This document shows positions 17,140 to 25,108 of a DNA stretch of 64,000 nt, piece by piece. The stretch lies in NCBI RefSeq assembly GCF_030268885.1, contig NZ_BSSA01000017.1, positions 62,001 through 126,000 of the forward strand, written 5' to 3'. A program made the translations under genes and the position numbers. The notes under the pieces were generated by a model. It ran no database searches. It saw nothing but the letters and a program-made list of their open reading frames with translations, and was not told the DNA's origin. The first letter of the stretch is position 1. The number at the start of each line of letters is the position of its first letter. The stretch is from Kitasatospora phosalacinea (GTDB lineage Bacteria > Actinomycetota > Actinomycetes > Streptomycetales > Streptomycetaceae).

Positions 17140-17985
17140 ATGAGCCGTTCCCTCGCCGCGGGCGGCGCCCCACTGCTGCCGGTCACCCCGGCGCTGGGCG
17201 TCGCCTGCGCGCTGCTGCTCGCCGTCGCCGCGCTGGTCGCCGGACGCGGCGGCCTCGGGCACGGGCGGGCGGTGCTGCGCGCCGGGCTGCGGGCGGCCGT
17301 CCAACTGGCCCTGGTCGCGCTGGTGATCGCCTGGGTGGTGCGCTCGCTGTGGACGTCCGCGCTGTTCGTGCTGCTGATGTTCGCCGTCGCGGTGCGGACC
17401 GCCGGGCGGCGGATCGGCGAGGGACGGATCGGCGAGGGCCGGATCGGCGAGGGGCGGGGGAGCGGCTCCGCGGGGCGGGGTTCCGCGGGGAGGTGGGAGT
17501 GGGCGTGGGCGGCGGTGCCGATCGCCGCCGGGGTGCTGCCCGTCCTGCTGCTGCTCGCCGCGACCGGGCTGCTGCCCGCCAAGGGCATCACCGTCATCCC
17601 GGTCGCCGGGATCCTGATCGGCGGGGCGCTCACCGCGACCTCGCTGGCCGGGCGCCGCGCGCTGGACGAACTGCGGCTGCGGCACGGCGAGGTGGAGGCC
17701 GCGCTGGCGCTGGGCTTCGAGGAGCGCGACGCCCGGCTGGAGATCTGCCGCACCGCCGCCGCGACCTCGCTCGTCCCCGCCCTCGACCAGACCCGCACCG
17801 TCGGCCTGGTCACCCTGCCCGGCGCGTTCGTCGGCATGCTGCTCGGCGGGGCGACGCCCGTCCAGGCCGGGGCGGTGCAGCTGTTCGTGCTGGTGGCGCT
17901 GCTCGCGGTGGAGGCGGTCGCGGTGACGGCGGTGCTGGAACTGGTCGGGCGGGGGCTGGTGGGGGCCGCTCCCGGCGTCCGGTAG
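17140..17985 (+). CDS. FetB-like ABC transporter permease (UPF0014/YbbM family)
   Basis: 281 aa, six to seven hydrophobic helices. The family block ALDQTRTVGLVTLPGAFVGM (about 207-226) and GGATPVQAGAVQLFV are clear. In E. coli FetAB is linked to iron efflux and peroxide resistance. No FetA ATPase gene adjoins it here, so the ATPase must come from elsewhere. A charged loop at about 90-112 contains GRIGE repeated three times, an expansion not expected in the family. It lies just upstream of a manganese riboswitch and exporter, suggesting a metal theme. Confidence 0.86.
   Translation: MSRSLAAGGAPLLPVTPALGVACALLLAVAALVAGRGGLGHGRAVLRAGLRAAVQLALVALVIAWVVRSLWTSALFVLLMFAVAVRTAGRRIGEGRIGEGRIGEGRGSGSAGRGSAGRWEWAWAAVPIAAGVLPVLLLLAATGLLPAKGITVIPVAGILIGGALTATSLAGRRALDELRLRHGEVEAALALGFEERDARLEICRTAAATSLVPALDQTRTVGLVTLPGAFVGMLLGGATPVQAGAVQLFVLVALLAVEAVAVTAVLELVGRGLVGAAPGVR
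17411..17458 (+). repeat. Three 15-bp in-frame repeats in the permease loop
   Basis: Three near-identical copies of CGGATCGGCGAGGG (each extended by one or two bases) encode GRIGE repeats in a cytoplasmic loop of the FetB-like permease. The copies are almost exact, so recent slippage is likely. Confidence 0.75.
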
Positions 17986-17988
17986 GCT
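17983..17988 (+). promoter_or_regulatory. -10 element of the riboswitch transcript
   Basis: TAGGCT overlaps the TAG stop codon of the permease gene and lies 12 nt before the start of the manganese riboswitch. No good -35 is seen. The promoter would separate the exporter transcript from the permease. Confidence 0.45.
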
Positions 17989-17998
17989 CTGCGCGTTG

Positions 17999-18120
17999 TT
18001 GAAGGGGAGTAGCCCTCCACCGGACCGTCGACATGCTGGCCGGCCCCTCGCGGGACGGCCCGGCGCCCGGGGCACCCTGCGGGGTGTCGGCGAGACCTTC
18101 GGCCGCAGTGCTGTGACCAT
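17999..18120 (+). ncRNA. yybP-ykoY manganese riboswitch (aptamer)
   Basis: The conserved core of this class is visible: GAAGGGGAGTAGCC (18001-18014) and CGACATGCTGGCCGG (18029-18043) in the 5' half, then GGCGAGACCTTCGGCCGCAG (18089-18108) in the 3' half. These are the two internal loops that bind Mn2+ and Mg2+. The next gene is a TMEM165/GDT1 family exporter, the classic target, whose expression is turned on by Mn2+. Confidence 0.9.
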
Positions 18121-18162
18121 GAACCAGTGCTGCCGGGCCGAGGCGTCCCCTGCTGCGGGTGG

Positions 18163-18192
18163 CTCCGGGGTCGGTGGCCCCGAGACGGAGAG
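18163..18192 (+). promoter_or_regulatory. Putative expression platform: hairpin covering the ribosome binding site
   Basis: CTCC (18163-18166) can pair with GGAG (18187-18190) and GGGG (18167-18170) with CCCC (18178-18181), which would hide the GGAGAG Shine-Dalgarno at 18187-18192. No T-run follows, so translational control seems more likely than attenuation (inference). Confidence 0.5.
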
Positions 18193-18204
18193 ACCCCACC
18201 ACCG

Positions 18205-18792
18205 ATGAACAGCCTGACCATCGCCGCGCTGACGTTCGGCATCGTCTTCCTCGCCGAACTCCCGGACAAGACCGCCCTGGCCAGCCTGGTCCTCGGCACC
18301 AAGTACCGCGCGGGCTACGTCTTCGCGGGCATCGCCGCCGCGTTCGCCCTCCAGGTCGGCCTCGCCCTGGTCGCGGGCAGCCTGCTCGCCCTGCTGCCGC
18401 AGCGCTGGGTCGAGGGCATCACCGGGCTGCTCTTCCTGGGCGGCGCGGCCATGCTGCTGTGGCACAAGGAGGAGGAGGACGACGGCGCCGAGGGCCGGGA
18501 GCCCGCGAACCACTCCTTCTGGAAGGTCGCCGGGACCAGCTTCGCCATCGTCGCGGTCGCCGAGTTCGGCGACCTCACCCAGATCATGACCGCCAACCTC
18601 GCCGCCAAGTACGACGACCCGCTGGCCGTCGGCCTCGGTGCCTGGCTGGCGCTGTGCGCGGTCGGCGGCCTCGCGATCGTCGGCGGGCAGAAGCTGCTGC
18701 GGCACGTGCCGATGAAGGTCATCGTGCGGGTCGCCGCGCTGGCGATGATCGTGCTGGCGGGGTGGAGCCTGTTCAAGGCGGTCACCGGCTGA
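18205..18792 (+). CDS. TMEM165/GDT1 (UPF0016) family manganese exporter
   Basis: 195 aa, six helices in two inverted halves. Each half has the family motif: AELPDKT (17-23; Glu18, Asp21) and AEFGDLTQ (119-126; Glu120, Asp123), the acidic residues that move cations. A charged, Glu/Asp/His-rich loop (88-103) joins the halves. Bacterial relatives export Mn2+ and prevent manganese toxicity. The riboswitch immediately upstream supports this role strongly. GGAGAG lies 12 nt before the ATG. Confidence 0.94.
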   Translation: MNSLTIAALTFGIVFLAELPDKTALASLVLGTKYRAGYVFAGIAAAFALQVGLALVAGSLLALLPQRWVEGITGLLFLGGAAMLLWHKEEEDDGAEGREPANHSFWKVAGTSFAIVAVAEFGDLTQIMTANLAAKYDDPLAVGLGAWLALCAVGGLAIVGGQKLLRHVPMKVIVRVAALAMIVLAGWSLFKAVTG

Positions 18793-18813
18793 CGGTCGCC
18801 CACCGGCCGCCCA

Positions 18814-18856
18814 CCGATCGGCGGAACCGATCGGCGGAACCGGTCGGCGGGGCCGG
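18814..18856. repeat. Short tandem repeats in convergent intergenic spacer
   Basis: GATCGGCGGAACC occurs twice, followed by a variant (GGTCGGCGGGGCC). It lies between the manganese exporter and the convergent peptidoglycan-binding gene. No function is evident. Confidence 0.6.
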
Positions 18857-18860
18857 GGTT

Positions 18861-20390
18861 TCAGCAGTCCGGACCCTGCGGCGTCCGGGCCAGCGCGGCC
18901 TGGGTGGCCGCGTCGTAGACGCCGTCCTGGTACTGCTGCCGCGGCTTGCCGTTGCCGAACAGGTCCTGCTGGACGCCCTGCAGGACCTGGCGCGTCCAGT
19001 CGCCGAAGCCCAGTTGGCCGTTGCGGGTGCGGTCGATGGTCAGCGGTCCGATCCGGTTGCACCGGTAGGCCATCAGCGCCTGCTGCATCTGCGTCACCTC
19101 CGGGCCGGTGTCCCCGAACTTCAGCACCTTGCCGGTCGGCGGCGGGGTGCTGGACGGGGCGGCCGGGCTGCTCGGCGCGGCCGGGGCCTCGTTGCTCGGG
19201 GGAGCTGCGGCCCTGGTGGTCACCGCCTGGGTCGGGCGGGCCGTGGTGCGGGACGGCGACGCGCTCGGCTCCGCGGTCGGGGCGGAGGAGACGGCGGTCG
19301 GGGCCGGGCCGGTCGGCTCCGGCGACACCTCGGCCGGGGAGGACACCGCCGGGCCGGTCGGCGCGGGCAGCGCGTGGTCGACCGGCGACGGCGAGGACGC
19401 CAGCAGCATCGCCAGGCTCGCGCCCAGTGCGGTCACGCCGACCGCACCGCCCGCGATCACCAGCCGACGGCGGTCGGCGCTCTGCCGGCGCCGCTCGCGC
19501 CGGTCGGCCCGGCTGACCGGGCCGTCCGCGTCGTCCTCGCGGAAGGTGAACATGCCGAGGTCGGCGCCGGGCGCCGCGGGCCACCGCCCGTCCTCGTCCT
19601 CGGGCGGGGACTGCGGGGGTTGCGCGGGCTGCGGGGCGTGCTGGTGGTCGGACGCGGTGGCCCGGGCCCGGTCGTAGCCGTCGAGGTCGATCAGCTGGGT
19701 CGCGTCCTCGGCCTCCCCCGCTCCGGACGGAGCCGCGGTGACGGGCGGGTACGAGGCCGCGATCGGGGAGGGCGGCGGCGGTGCCACGACCGGGCCCAGG
19801 GTCAGCGGCATCGTCTGCTCGGCGGGCGCCTGGGCCGGGGGCTGGTCCGAGGGCCGGTCCGGGGGCGGGATCGGCACGAAACGGCCCGGGGCGCCCTGCG
19901 GCGGGAGGTCCTGCGGGGGGACGGGCGGCAGCAGTTGGGTCGCGGCGGTGTCCGGGTGCGCCTGGGCCGGGGCGGCGGGCTGCGGCGGGACGTCCGGCGG
20001 CGGTCCGAACGGGCTGGCGGCCTGCGGGACGTGCGGGGGCCGGCCCGGCGGCGGCGGACCGGCGGCGCCGGGCGGGCCGGTGATCGGCTGCACCGCGGGC
20101 GGCTGCGGGGCGGTGGTCGGCACGGCGACCGGGGGAGCGGCGGCGGGGGCCGGCGCGACGGGCGGCGGGGCGACCGGCTGCACCGGCGGCGGGCCGACCC
20201 GGGTGGCGAACGGGTCGGCCGCCGGGTCGCCGGGCTCCACCACGGAGGCCCCGGCCACGTACGGGCGGACCAGCGGCGGGCCCTCCAGGTGGGGCAGGAC
20301 CGCGGTGTCCTCGACCGGGGAGGCGGCGTTGCACGCGCAGCTACCGGCCGTGCGTGCGGTGCCGCAGCGGGGGCAGCGCTCTGCCGGCAT
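18861..20390 (-). CDS. Zinc-ribbon, proline-rich membrane protein with peptidoglycan-binding domain
   Basis: 509 aa. The N-terminus has a zinc ribbon (CPRCGTARTAGSCAC, residues 5-19), then a long Pro/Gln/Ala-rich cytoplasmic region (about 40-290). A single TM helix follows (about 310-332; LVIAGGAVGVTALGASLAML), then a Ser/Thr/Pro-rich extracellular stalk and a C-terminal PG_binding_1-like domain (about 425-505; KVLKFGDTGPEVTQMQQAL). A membrane-spanning link between cytoplasm and wall is suggested; partners are unknown. GAGGAGG precedes the ATG. Confidence 0.87.
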   Translation of the reverse strand: MPAERCPRCGTARTAGSCACNAASPVEDTAVLPHLEGPPLVRPYVAGASVVEPGDPAADPFATRVGPPPVQPVAPPPVAPAPAAAPPVAVPTTAPQPPAVQPITGPPGAAGPPPPGRPPHVPQAASPFGPPPDVPPQPAAPAQAHPDTAATQLLPPVPPQDLPPQGAPGRFVPIPPPDRPSDQPPAQAPAEQTMPLTLGPVVAPPPPSPIAASYPPVTAAPSGAGEAEDATQLIDLDGYDRARATASDHQHAPQPAQPPQSPPEDEDGRWPAAPGADLGMFTFREDDADGPVSRADRRERRRQSADRRRLVIAGGAVGVTALGASLAMLLASSPSPVDHALPAPTGPAVSSPAEVSPEPTGPAPTAVSSAPTAEPSASPSRTTARPTQAVTTRAAAPPSNEAPAAPSSPAAPSSTPPPTGKVLKFGDTGPEVTQMQQALMAYRCNRIGPLTIDRTRNGQLGFGDWTRQVLQGVQQDLFGNGKPRQQYQDGVYDAATQAALARTPQGPDC

Positions 20391-20632
20391 GGGCCGGTCC
20401 TCCTCGGGTCGGAATCGAACGGGGTGATTATGCAGGAGCACGCCCCGGGGCAACAGGGACGCCCTGGGCCGGGCCCGCTTCCCGCCCGGTATGCCGGAGT
20501 TTCGGCGGTTTTCCGGCCGTGGTCGGGGGCGCGACCGCGGGGGTTCCCGCCGAGCCGGGGCCGTTCCCGCCGCGTCGGGGCCGTTCGCCGTGTTCGGGTG
20601 CCGGGCTGCGGGCGGGTCGCCGCGGTCGGACC

Positions 20633-21583
20633 TCAGGCGTCCGTCGCTGCTCCGGCCCGCTCGCGGTACTGCTGCGGGCTGACGCCCCGGACCCGTTTGA
20701 ACGCGGCGCTCAGGGCGAAGCCGCTGCCGTAGCCGACCCGGCGGGCGACCGCGGCCAGGGTGGCGTCGGGTTCGGCGAGCAGGTCGGCGGCGCGGGCGAG
20801 GCGCCAGTCGGTGAGGTACGCCATCGGGGGAGCGCCGACCAGTTCGGTGAAGCGCCGGGCCAGGGCGGCCCGGGAGGCCCCGCACTCGGCGGCCAGCTCG
20901 TGCACCGTCCAGGCGCGGGCCGGGTCGGCGTGCAGCAGGCCCAGGGCGCGGCCCACCAGCGGGTCGGAGTGGGCCCGGTACCAGGCCGGGGCCCGGTCGG
21001 CGGCGCGGGCGAACCAGCAGCGCAGGGCGGAGATCAGCAGCAGGTCCAGCAGCCGGTCCAGCACCGCGTCCTGGCCCGGCTCGTCCCGGCCGATCTCCGC
21101 CTCCAGCAGCGCCACCAGCGGCGAGCCCCACTCCGCGGCGTCCAGGCGCAGCACCGGCGGCAGGGCCCGCAGCAGCCGTCCGCTGACCTCGCCGTGCAAC
21201 TGGTACGTGCCGCTGAGCAGCACCGTCGCCGCGTCCGGGCCGGTGCCCCAGGTCCGGACGCCCTGGTCGAGCGTCTCGCACATCCGCTCGCCGTCGACGG
21301 TGGTGGACACCTGCCCGGGGTGGACCACCACCTGCGGCGGGGTCCGCGGCGGGTCCGCCACCGTGTACGGCTCGGGGCCGCGGACGATCACCAGGTCGCC
21401 GGGGTGCAGCGGCACCGGCTCCGCGCCGTCCGGGACGACCCAGCCGCTGCCGCGCACCGTGGTCAGCACCGTCAGCGGCGCCCGGTCCTCGATCCGCAGC
21501 GACCACGGCGGGTCGAACACCGACCGCAGCAGGAACGCCCCGCGGGCCCGCGGACCGGTCAGCAGGGCGGTGAGCGCGTCCAT
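20633..21583 (-). CDS. AraC-family regulator with N-terminal cupin
   Basis: 316 aa. Residues 1-175 resemble the AraC_binding_2/cupin_6 sensor domain (LRSVFDPPWSLRIEDRAPL, then LHPGDLVIVRGPEPYTV). Residues 215-310 carry the double HTH: LAAECGASRAALARRFTELVG and then IAxVAxxVGYGSxFAxSxAFKR-type pattern, ending GVSPQQYR. The ligand is unknown. It is divergent from a DUF1772 membrane protein at 21726, a common pairing in actinobacteria, and probably controls it. Confidence 0.92.
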   Translation of the reverse strand: MDALTALLTGPRARGAFLLRSVFDPPWSLRIEDRAPLTVLTTVRGSGWVVPDGAEPVPLHPGDLVIVRGPEPYTVADPPRTPPQVVVHPGQVSTTVDGERMCETLDQGVRTWGTGPDAATVLLSGTYQLHGEVSGRLLRALPPVLRLDAAEWGSPLVALLEAEIGRDEPGQDAVLDRLLDLLLISALRCWFARAADRAPAWYRAHSDPLVGRALGLLHADPARAWTVHELAAECGASRAALARRFTELVGAPPMAYLTDWRLARAADLLAEPDATLAAVARRVGYGSGFALSAAFKRVRGVSPQQYRERAGAATDA

Positions 21584-21725
21584 GCCCGCCAGGGTAGACG
21601 GCCGGGGCGCGGGAGCGGGCCGGGCGGTGGACGCTCGCGCATGCCAACGAGCGCCCGGGCCATGGATCCTGGCCCGGCGGACGGATTGACTGGAGGTCAT
21701 GACGACACGAACGGGGGTTCCCGCC

Positions 21726-22223
21726 ATGGCAGTTCTCCGTACGGTGACGCTGGTCGGCGCGGTCCTGCTGACCGGGCTCGGCGCCGGACTCTTCTACTCC
21801 TACGCCTGCTCGGTGATGCCGGGCCTGGCGCAGGTCGGCGACCGGGCGTTCGTCGACACCATGCAGCGCATCAACACGGCCATCCTGAACGGCTGGTTCA
21901 TGCTCAGCTTCCTCGGCGCGCTGGTGCTGACCGTCGCCGCGGGCCTGCTCCGGTGGCGCGGCGGCGACCGCACCGTCCTGCTGTGGATCGCCGCCGCCGC
22001 GGTCCTCCACCTCGTGGTGCTGGTCGTCACCGGGGCGGTCAACGTCCCGCTCAACGACCGGCTCGCCGCCGCGGGCTCCCCCGACTCCCTCACCGACCCG
22101 GCCGCCGTCCGCGCCGCCTTCGAGGAGGTCTGGGTCCGCTGGAACCTCGTCCGCGCCCTCGCCTCCACCGCCGCCTTCGGCTGCCTCACCTGGGCCCTCG
22201 CCCTCTCCGGCCGCACCGCCTGA
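21726..22223 (+). CDS. DUF1772/anthrone oxygenase-like membrane protein
   Basis: 165 aa with four hydrophobic helices and the DUF1772 pattern GAGLFYSYACSVMPGL (about 20-35) and RWNLVRALAS near the end. Some members act as anthrone oxygenases in fungal pathways; bacterial members are of unknown function. ATG 21726 is chosen because GGGGG sits 8 nt upstream. An in-frame ATG at 21699 has GGAGG only 2 nt away and is less likely. Divergent from the AraC gene. Confidence 0.82.
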   Translation: MAVLRTVTLVGAVLLTGLGAGLFYSYACSVMPGLAQVGDRAFVDTMQRINTAILNGWFMLSFLGALVLTVAAGLLRWRGGDRTVLLWIAAAAVLHLVVLVVTGAVNVPLNDRLAAAGSPDSLTDPAAVRAAFEEVWVRWNLVRALASTAAFGCLTWALALSGRTA

Positions 22224-22277
22224 CCCCGGGCGGCCGGGGTCCGGGGCGGCGGGCGTGAGGTGGGGGAGGATGGGGGC

Positions 22278-22592
22278 ATGAGCGTAGTGAAGATCAACGT
22301 GCTGACGGTTCCCGCGGAGCAGCGGGAGGTGCTGGAGCAGCGGTTCGCCTCGCGGGCCGGGGCGGTGGAGGGGTCGGACGGGTTCGAGTGGTTCGAGCTG
22401 CTGCGGCCGGTGGAGGGGACGGACCAGTACCTGGTGTACACGCGGTGGCGGGACGAGGAGTCGTTCCGGGCGTGGATGGAGGGGCCGATGAAGGAGGCGC
22501 ACCAGGGCGGGGGCGAGCGGCCGCGGCCGGCGGCGAGCGGGTCGCAGGTGTGGTCGTTCGAGGTGGTGCAGCAGGCGGGCCCGAAGGCGTAG
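22278..22592 (+). CDS. Antibiotic-biosynthesis monooxygenase (ABM) domain protein
   Basis: 104 aa ferredoxin-like ABM/IsdG-type domain. VVKINVLTVPAEQREVLEQRF at the N-terminus forms strand 1 and helix 1, FEWFELLRPVEGTDQYLVYTRW forms the central strands, and SFRAWM the last helix. Relatives are haem-degrading monooxygenases (MhuD/IsdG) or quinol-forming enzymes. The sequence does not settle which. GGAGG precedes the ATG at 22278. Confidence 0.87.
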   Translation: MSVVKINVLTVPAEQREVLEQRFASRAGAVEGSDGFEWFELLRPVEGTDQYLVYTRWRDEESFRAWMEGPMKEAHQGGGERPRPAASGSQVWSFEVVQQAGPKA

Positions 22593-22646
22593 CGGAGGGC
22601 GCGGGGGAGCGGGACCGGTCGCGGGGAGGCCGGTCCCGCTCCCGTT

Positions 22647-23504
22647 TCAGCGGAAGGCGGCGCGGCGGGTGGCGCGGCGCAGGGTGCGCAGCAGGGCGCC
22701 GCCGACGGTGAGGCAGAGGACGGCGGTGAGGACGGCGCGGGAGAGGTCCCAGCCGAGCGAGGTGGTGAGGCAGTAGAGGACGAAGCGGGTGAGGTTGGCG
22801 GGGAGCGGGTCGCCGGGGACGAAGGAGATCGACAGGCCGAGGCCGCCGATGTAGGGCCAGCCCTGGAGGTTCATGACGGTGCCGTAGCCGACGGAGGCGA
22901 GGACGCCGTAGGCGGCGAGGAGGAGCAGTTCGGCGCGGCCGCGCAGGCGGGCGGCGCCCGGGAGGAGGCCCGCGCCGAGGCAGACCCAGCCCATGGTGAG
23001 CATCTGGAACGGCAGCCAGGGGCCGACGCCGCCGGTGAGCAGGCCGGAGGCGAACATGGCGAGCGCGCCCAGGACGAAGCCGAAGCCGGGGCCCAGGGCG
23101 CGACCGGCGAGGACCATCAGGAAGAACATCGGCTCCAGGCCCGCGGTGCCACCGCCGAGCGGGCGCAGGGCGGCACCGGCCGCGGCGAGGACGCCGAGCA
23201 TGGCGACGGCCTTGGCGTCGAGGCCGGGCGCGCCGGTGGCGTCGCGGTTCTCGGAGAGCTGGGCGACCGCGACGGCCAGCAGCAGCGGCATCAGCAGGGC
23301 GAACAGCCAGGGCGCGTCGGCGGAGTGGCCGACCAGGTCGGAGCTGCGGGCGGCGAGCAGCGGCCAGCCGAAGGCGGCGGCGCCGATCGCGGAGACCAGG
23401 GCGAGCAGCAGGGCGGAGCGGCGGCCGAGCGGGACGGGGCGGTCGAGGGCGGGAGGGGAGGACGGGCAGGACGGTGAGGGCGGGGGAGGGGAGGGGCGGG
23501 TCAT
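22647..23504 (-). CDS. ECF transporter S component (predicted cobalamin-specific, CbrT-like)
   Basis: 285 aa membrane protein with a Pro/Ser-rich cytoplasmic N-terminus and about six helices. It is the substrate-binding unit of an energy-coupling-factor transporter. Last gene of a five-gene operon headed by a cobalamin riboswitch; its ATG overlaps the TGA of the ATPase gene (ATGA at 23501-23504). The riboswitch and complete ECF set suggest vitamin B12 or a corrinoid as substrate (inference; similar actinobacterial systems have been called CbrTUV). Confidence 0.85.
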   Translation of the reverse strand: MTRPSPPPPSPSCPSSPPALDRPVPLGRRSALLLALVSAIGAAAFGWPLLAARSSDLVGHSADAPWLFALLMPLLLAVAVAQLSENRDATGAPGLDAKAVAMLGVLAAAGAALRPLGGGTAGLEPMFFLMVLAGRALGPGFGFVLGALAMFASGLLTGGVGPWLPFQMLTMGWVCLGAGLLPGAARLRGRAELLLLAAYGVLASVGYGTVMNLQGWPYIGGLGLSISFVPGDPLPANLTRFVLYCLTTSLGWDLSRAVLTAVLCLTVGGALLRTLRRATRRAAFR

Positions 23505-25108
23505 CGGGGCGGCTCCGCGTCGAGGGCGGCGGCGACCTCGGGGACGGTCAGGTAGGGCGGGAGGATCTTGGCGGTCTGCGGGGCGAAGGTCGGGGAGGCG
23601 AGGACGACCTCGGGGGTGGGGCCGTCGGCGACGATCTCGCCCTCGGCCAGCACGGCGGTGCGGTGGGCGAGTTCGGCGGCGAGTTCGACGTCGTGGGTGG
23701 CCAGCAGGACGGCGTGGCCGTCGGCGGCGAGGGCGCGCAGGACGGTGACCAGGCGGGCCTTGGCGGCGTAGTCGAGGCCGCGGGTGGGCTCGTCCAGCAG
23801 CAGGACGGGCGGGCGGGCGGTCAGGACGACGGCGAGGGCGAGGGTGAGGCGCTGGCCCTCGGAGAGGTCGCGGGGGTGCCGGTCGTCGGCGACGTCGGGC
23901 AGCAGGGCGGCCAACAGGGCGCGGCAGGTGCCGGGTTCGGCGTCGGCGTCCCGGTCGGCGGCGGCGCACTCCTCGGCGACGGTCTCGGCGTACAGCAGGT
24001 CGCGCGGGTCCTGCGGGACGAGACCGACGGAGCGGATCAGGTCCTTGGGGCGGGACCTGTGCGGGACGAGGCCGTTGACCCGGACGGTGCCGGAGTCGGG
24101 GGCGTGCAGGCCGACCAGGGTGCCGAGCAGGGTGGACTTCCCGGCGCCGTTGCGCCCCATCAGCGCGGTGATCTGCCCCGGGACGAGGGCGAGTTCGACG
24201 CCGCGCAGCGCCGGGACGCGCCCCCGGGAGACCACCAGGCGGCTCGCGGTGGCGACCGGTTCGGCCGGTGCGGGCGCCGACTGCGGCGCGGGCGGCGGGA
24301 GTTGTGCGCGCAGCGGGGCCGCGCGGCGGCGGGCGTCGCGGACGGTGAGCGGCAGCGGCGTCCAGCCCGCCAGCAGCCCCAGGTCGACCACCGGCGGCCG
24401 GACGGGCGAGCGGGCCATCAGCGCGGCCGGGTCGCCGAGCACCGGCGGCTCGCCCGGGCCGGGCAGCAGCAGCACCCGGTCGGCGTACTGGACGACCCGC
24501 TCCAGCCGGTGCTCGGACAGCAGCACGGTGGTGCCCAGGTCGTGCACCAGGCGCTGCAGCACGGCCAGCACCTCCTCGGCGGCGCCCGGGTCGAGCGCCG
24601 AGGTCGGCTCGTCCAGCACCAGCACCTTCGGGTGGACGGTCAGCACCGAGCCGATCGCCACCCGCTGGCGCTGCCCGCCGGACAGCGAGGACAGTGCCCG
24701 GCCGCGCAGCTCGGCCAGGCCCAGCAGGTCGAGCGTCTCCTCGACCCGGCGGCGCATCACGGCCGGGGCCAGGCCCATCGACTCCATGCCGTAGGCGAGT
24801 TCCTCCTCGACGGTGTCGGTGACGAAGTGCGCCGCCGGGTCCTGTCCGACGGTGCCGACCACGTCCGCGAGGTCGCGCGGCCGGTGGGTGCGGGTGTCCC
24901 GCCCGGCGACCGTGACCCGGCCGGTCAGGGTGCCGCCGGTGAAGTGCGGGACCAGCCCGCAGACGGTGCCCAGCAGCGTCGACTTGCCGGAGCCGGACGG
25001 GCCGACCAGCAGGCACAACTCGCCCTCGGGGACCGTCAGTTCGACACCCGACAGGGCCGGGGCGGAAGCGTCGGCGTACTGCACGCCGACCTGCTCGAAA
25101 GTGATCAC
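23501..25108 (-). CDS. ECF transporter fused double ATPase (A-A')
   Basis: 535 aa with two ABC ATPase domains. Domain 1 (about 1-235): Walker A GPSGSGKST, signature LSGGQRQRVAIG, Walker B VLVLDEPTSALD. Domain 2 (about 275-510): Walker A GRNGAGKST, a shortened signature LSEGQRLTLAL, Walker B VLLLDEPTRGLD. The hydrophobic Q-helix regions that dock on the T component are expected downstream of each Walker A. GTG at 25108 overlaps the TGA of the T-component gene by 4 nt (GTGA), with GGAG 6 nt upstream. Confidence 0.94.
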   Translation of the reverse strand: MITFEQVGVQYADASAPALSGVELTVPEGELCLLVGPSGSGKSTLLGTVCGLVPHFTGGTLTGRVTVAGRDTRTHRPRDLADVVGTVGQDPAAHFVTDTVEEELAYGMESMGLAPAVMRRRVEETLDLLGLAELRGRALSSLSGGQRQRVAIGSVLTVHPKVLVLDEPTSALDPGAAEEVLAVLQRLVHDLGTTVLLSEHRLERVVQYADRVLLLPGPGEPPVLGDPAALMARSPVRPPVVDLGLLAGWTPLPLTVRDARRRAAPLRAQLPPPAPQSAPAPAEPVATASRLVVSRGRVPALRGVELALVPGQITALMGRNGAGKSTLLGTLVGLHAPDSGTVRVNGLVPHRSRPKDLIRSVGLVPQDPRDLLYAETVAEECAAADRDADAEPGTCRALLAALLPDVADDRHPRDLSEGQRLTLALAVVLTARPPVLLLDEPTRGLDYAAKARLVTVLRALAADGHAVLLATHDVELAAELAHRTAVLAEGEIVADGPTPEVVLASPTFAPQTAKILPPYLTVPEVAAALDAEPPR

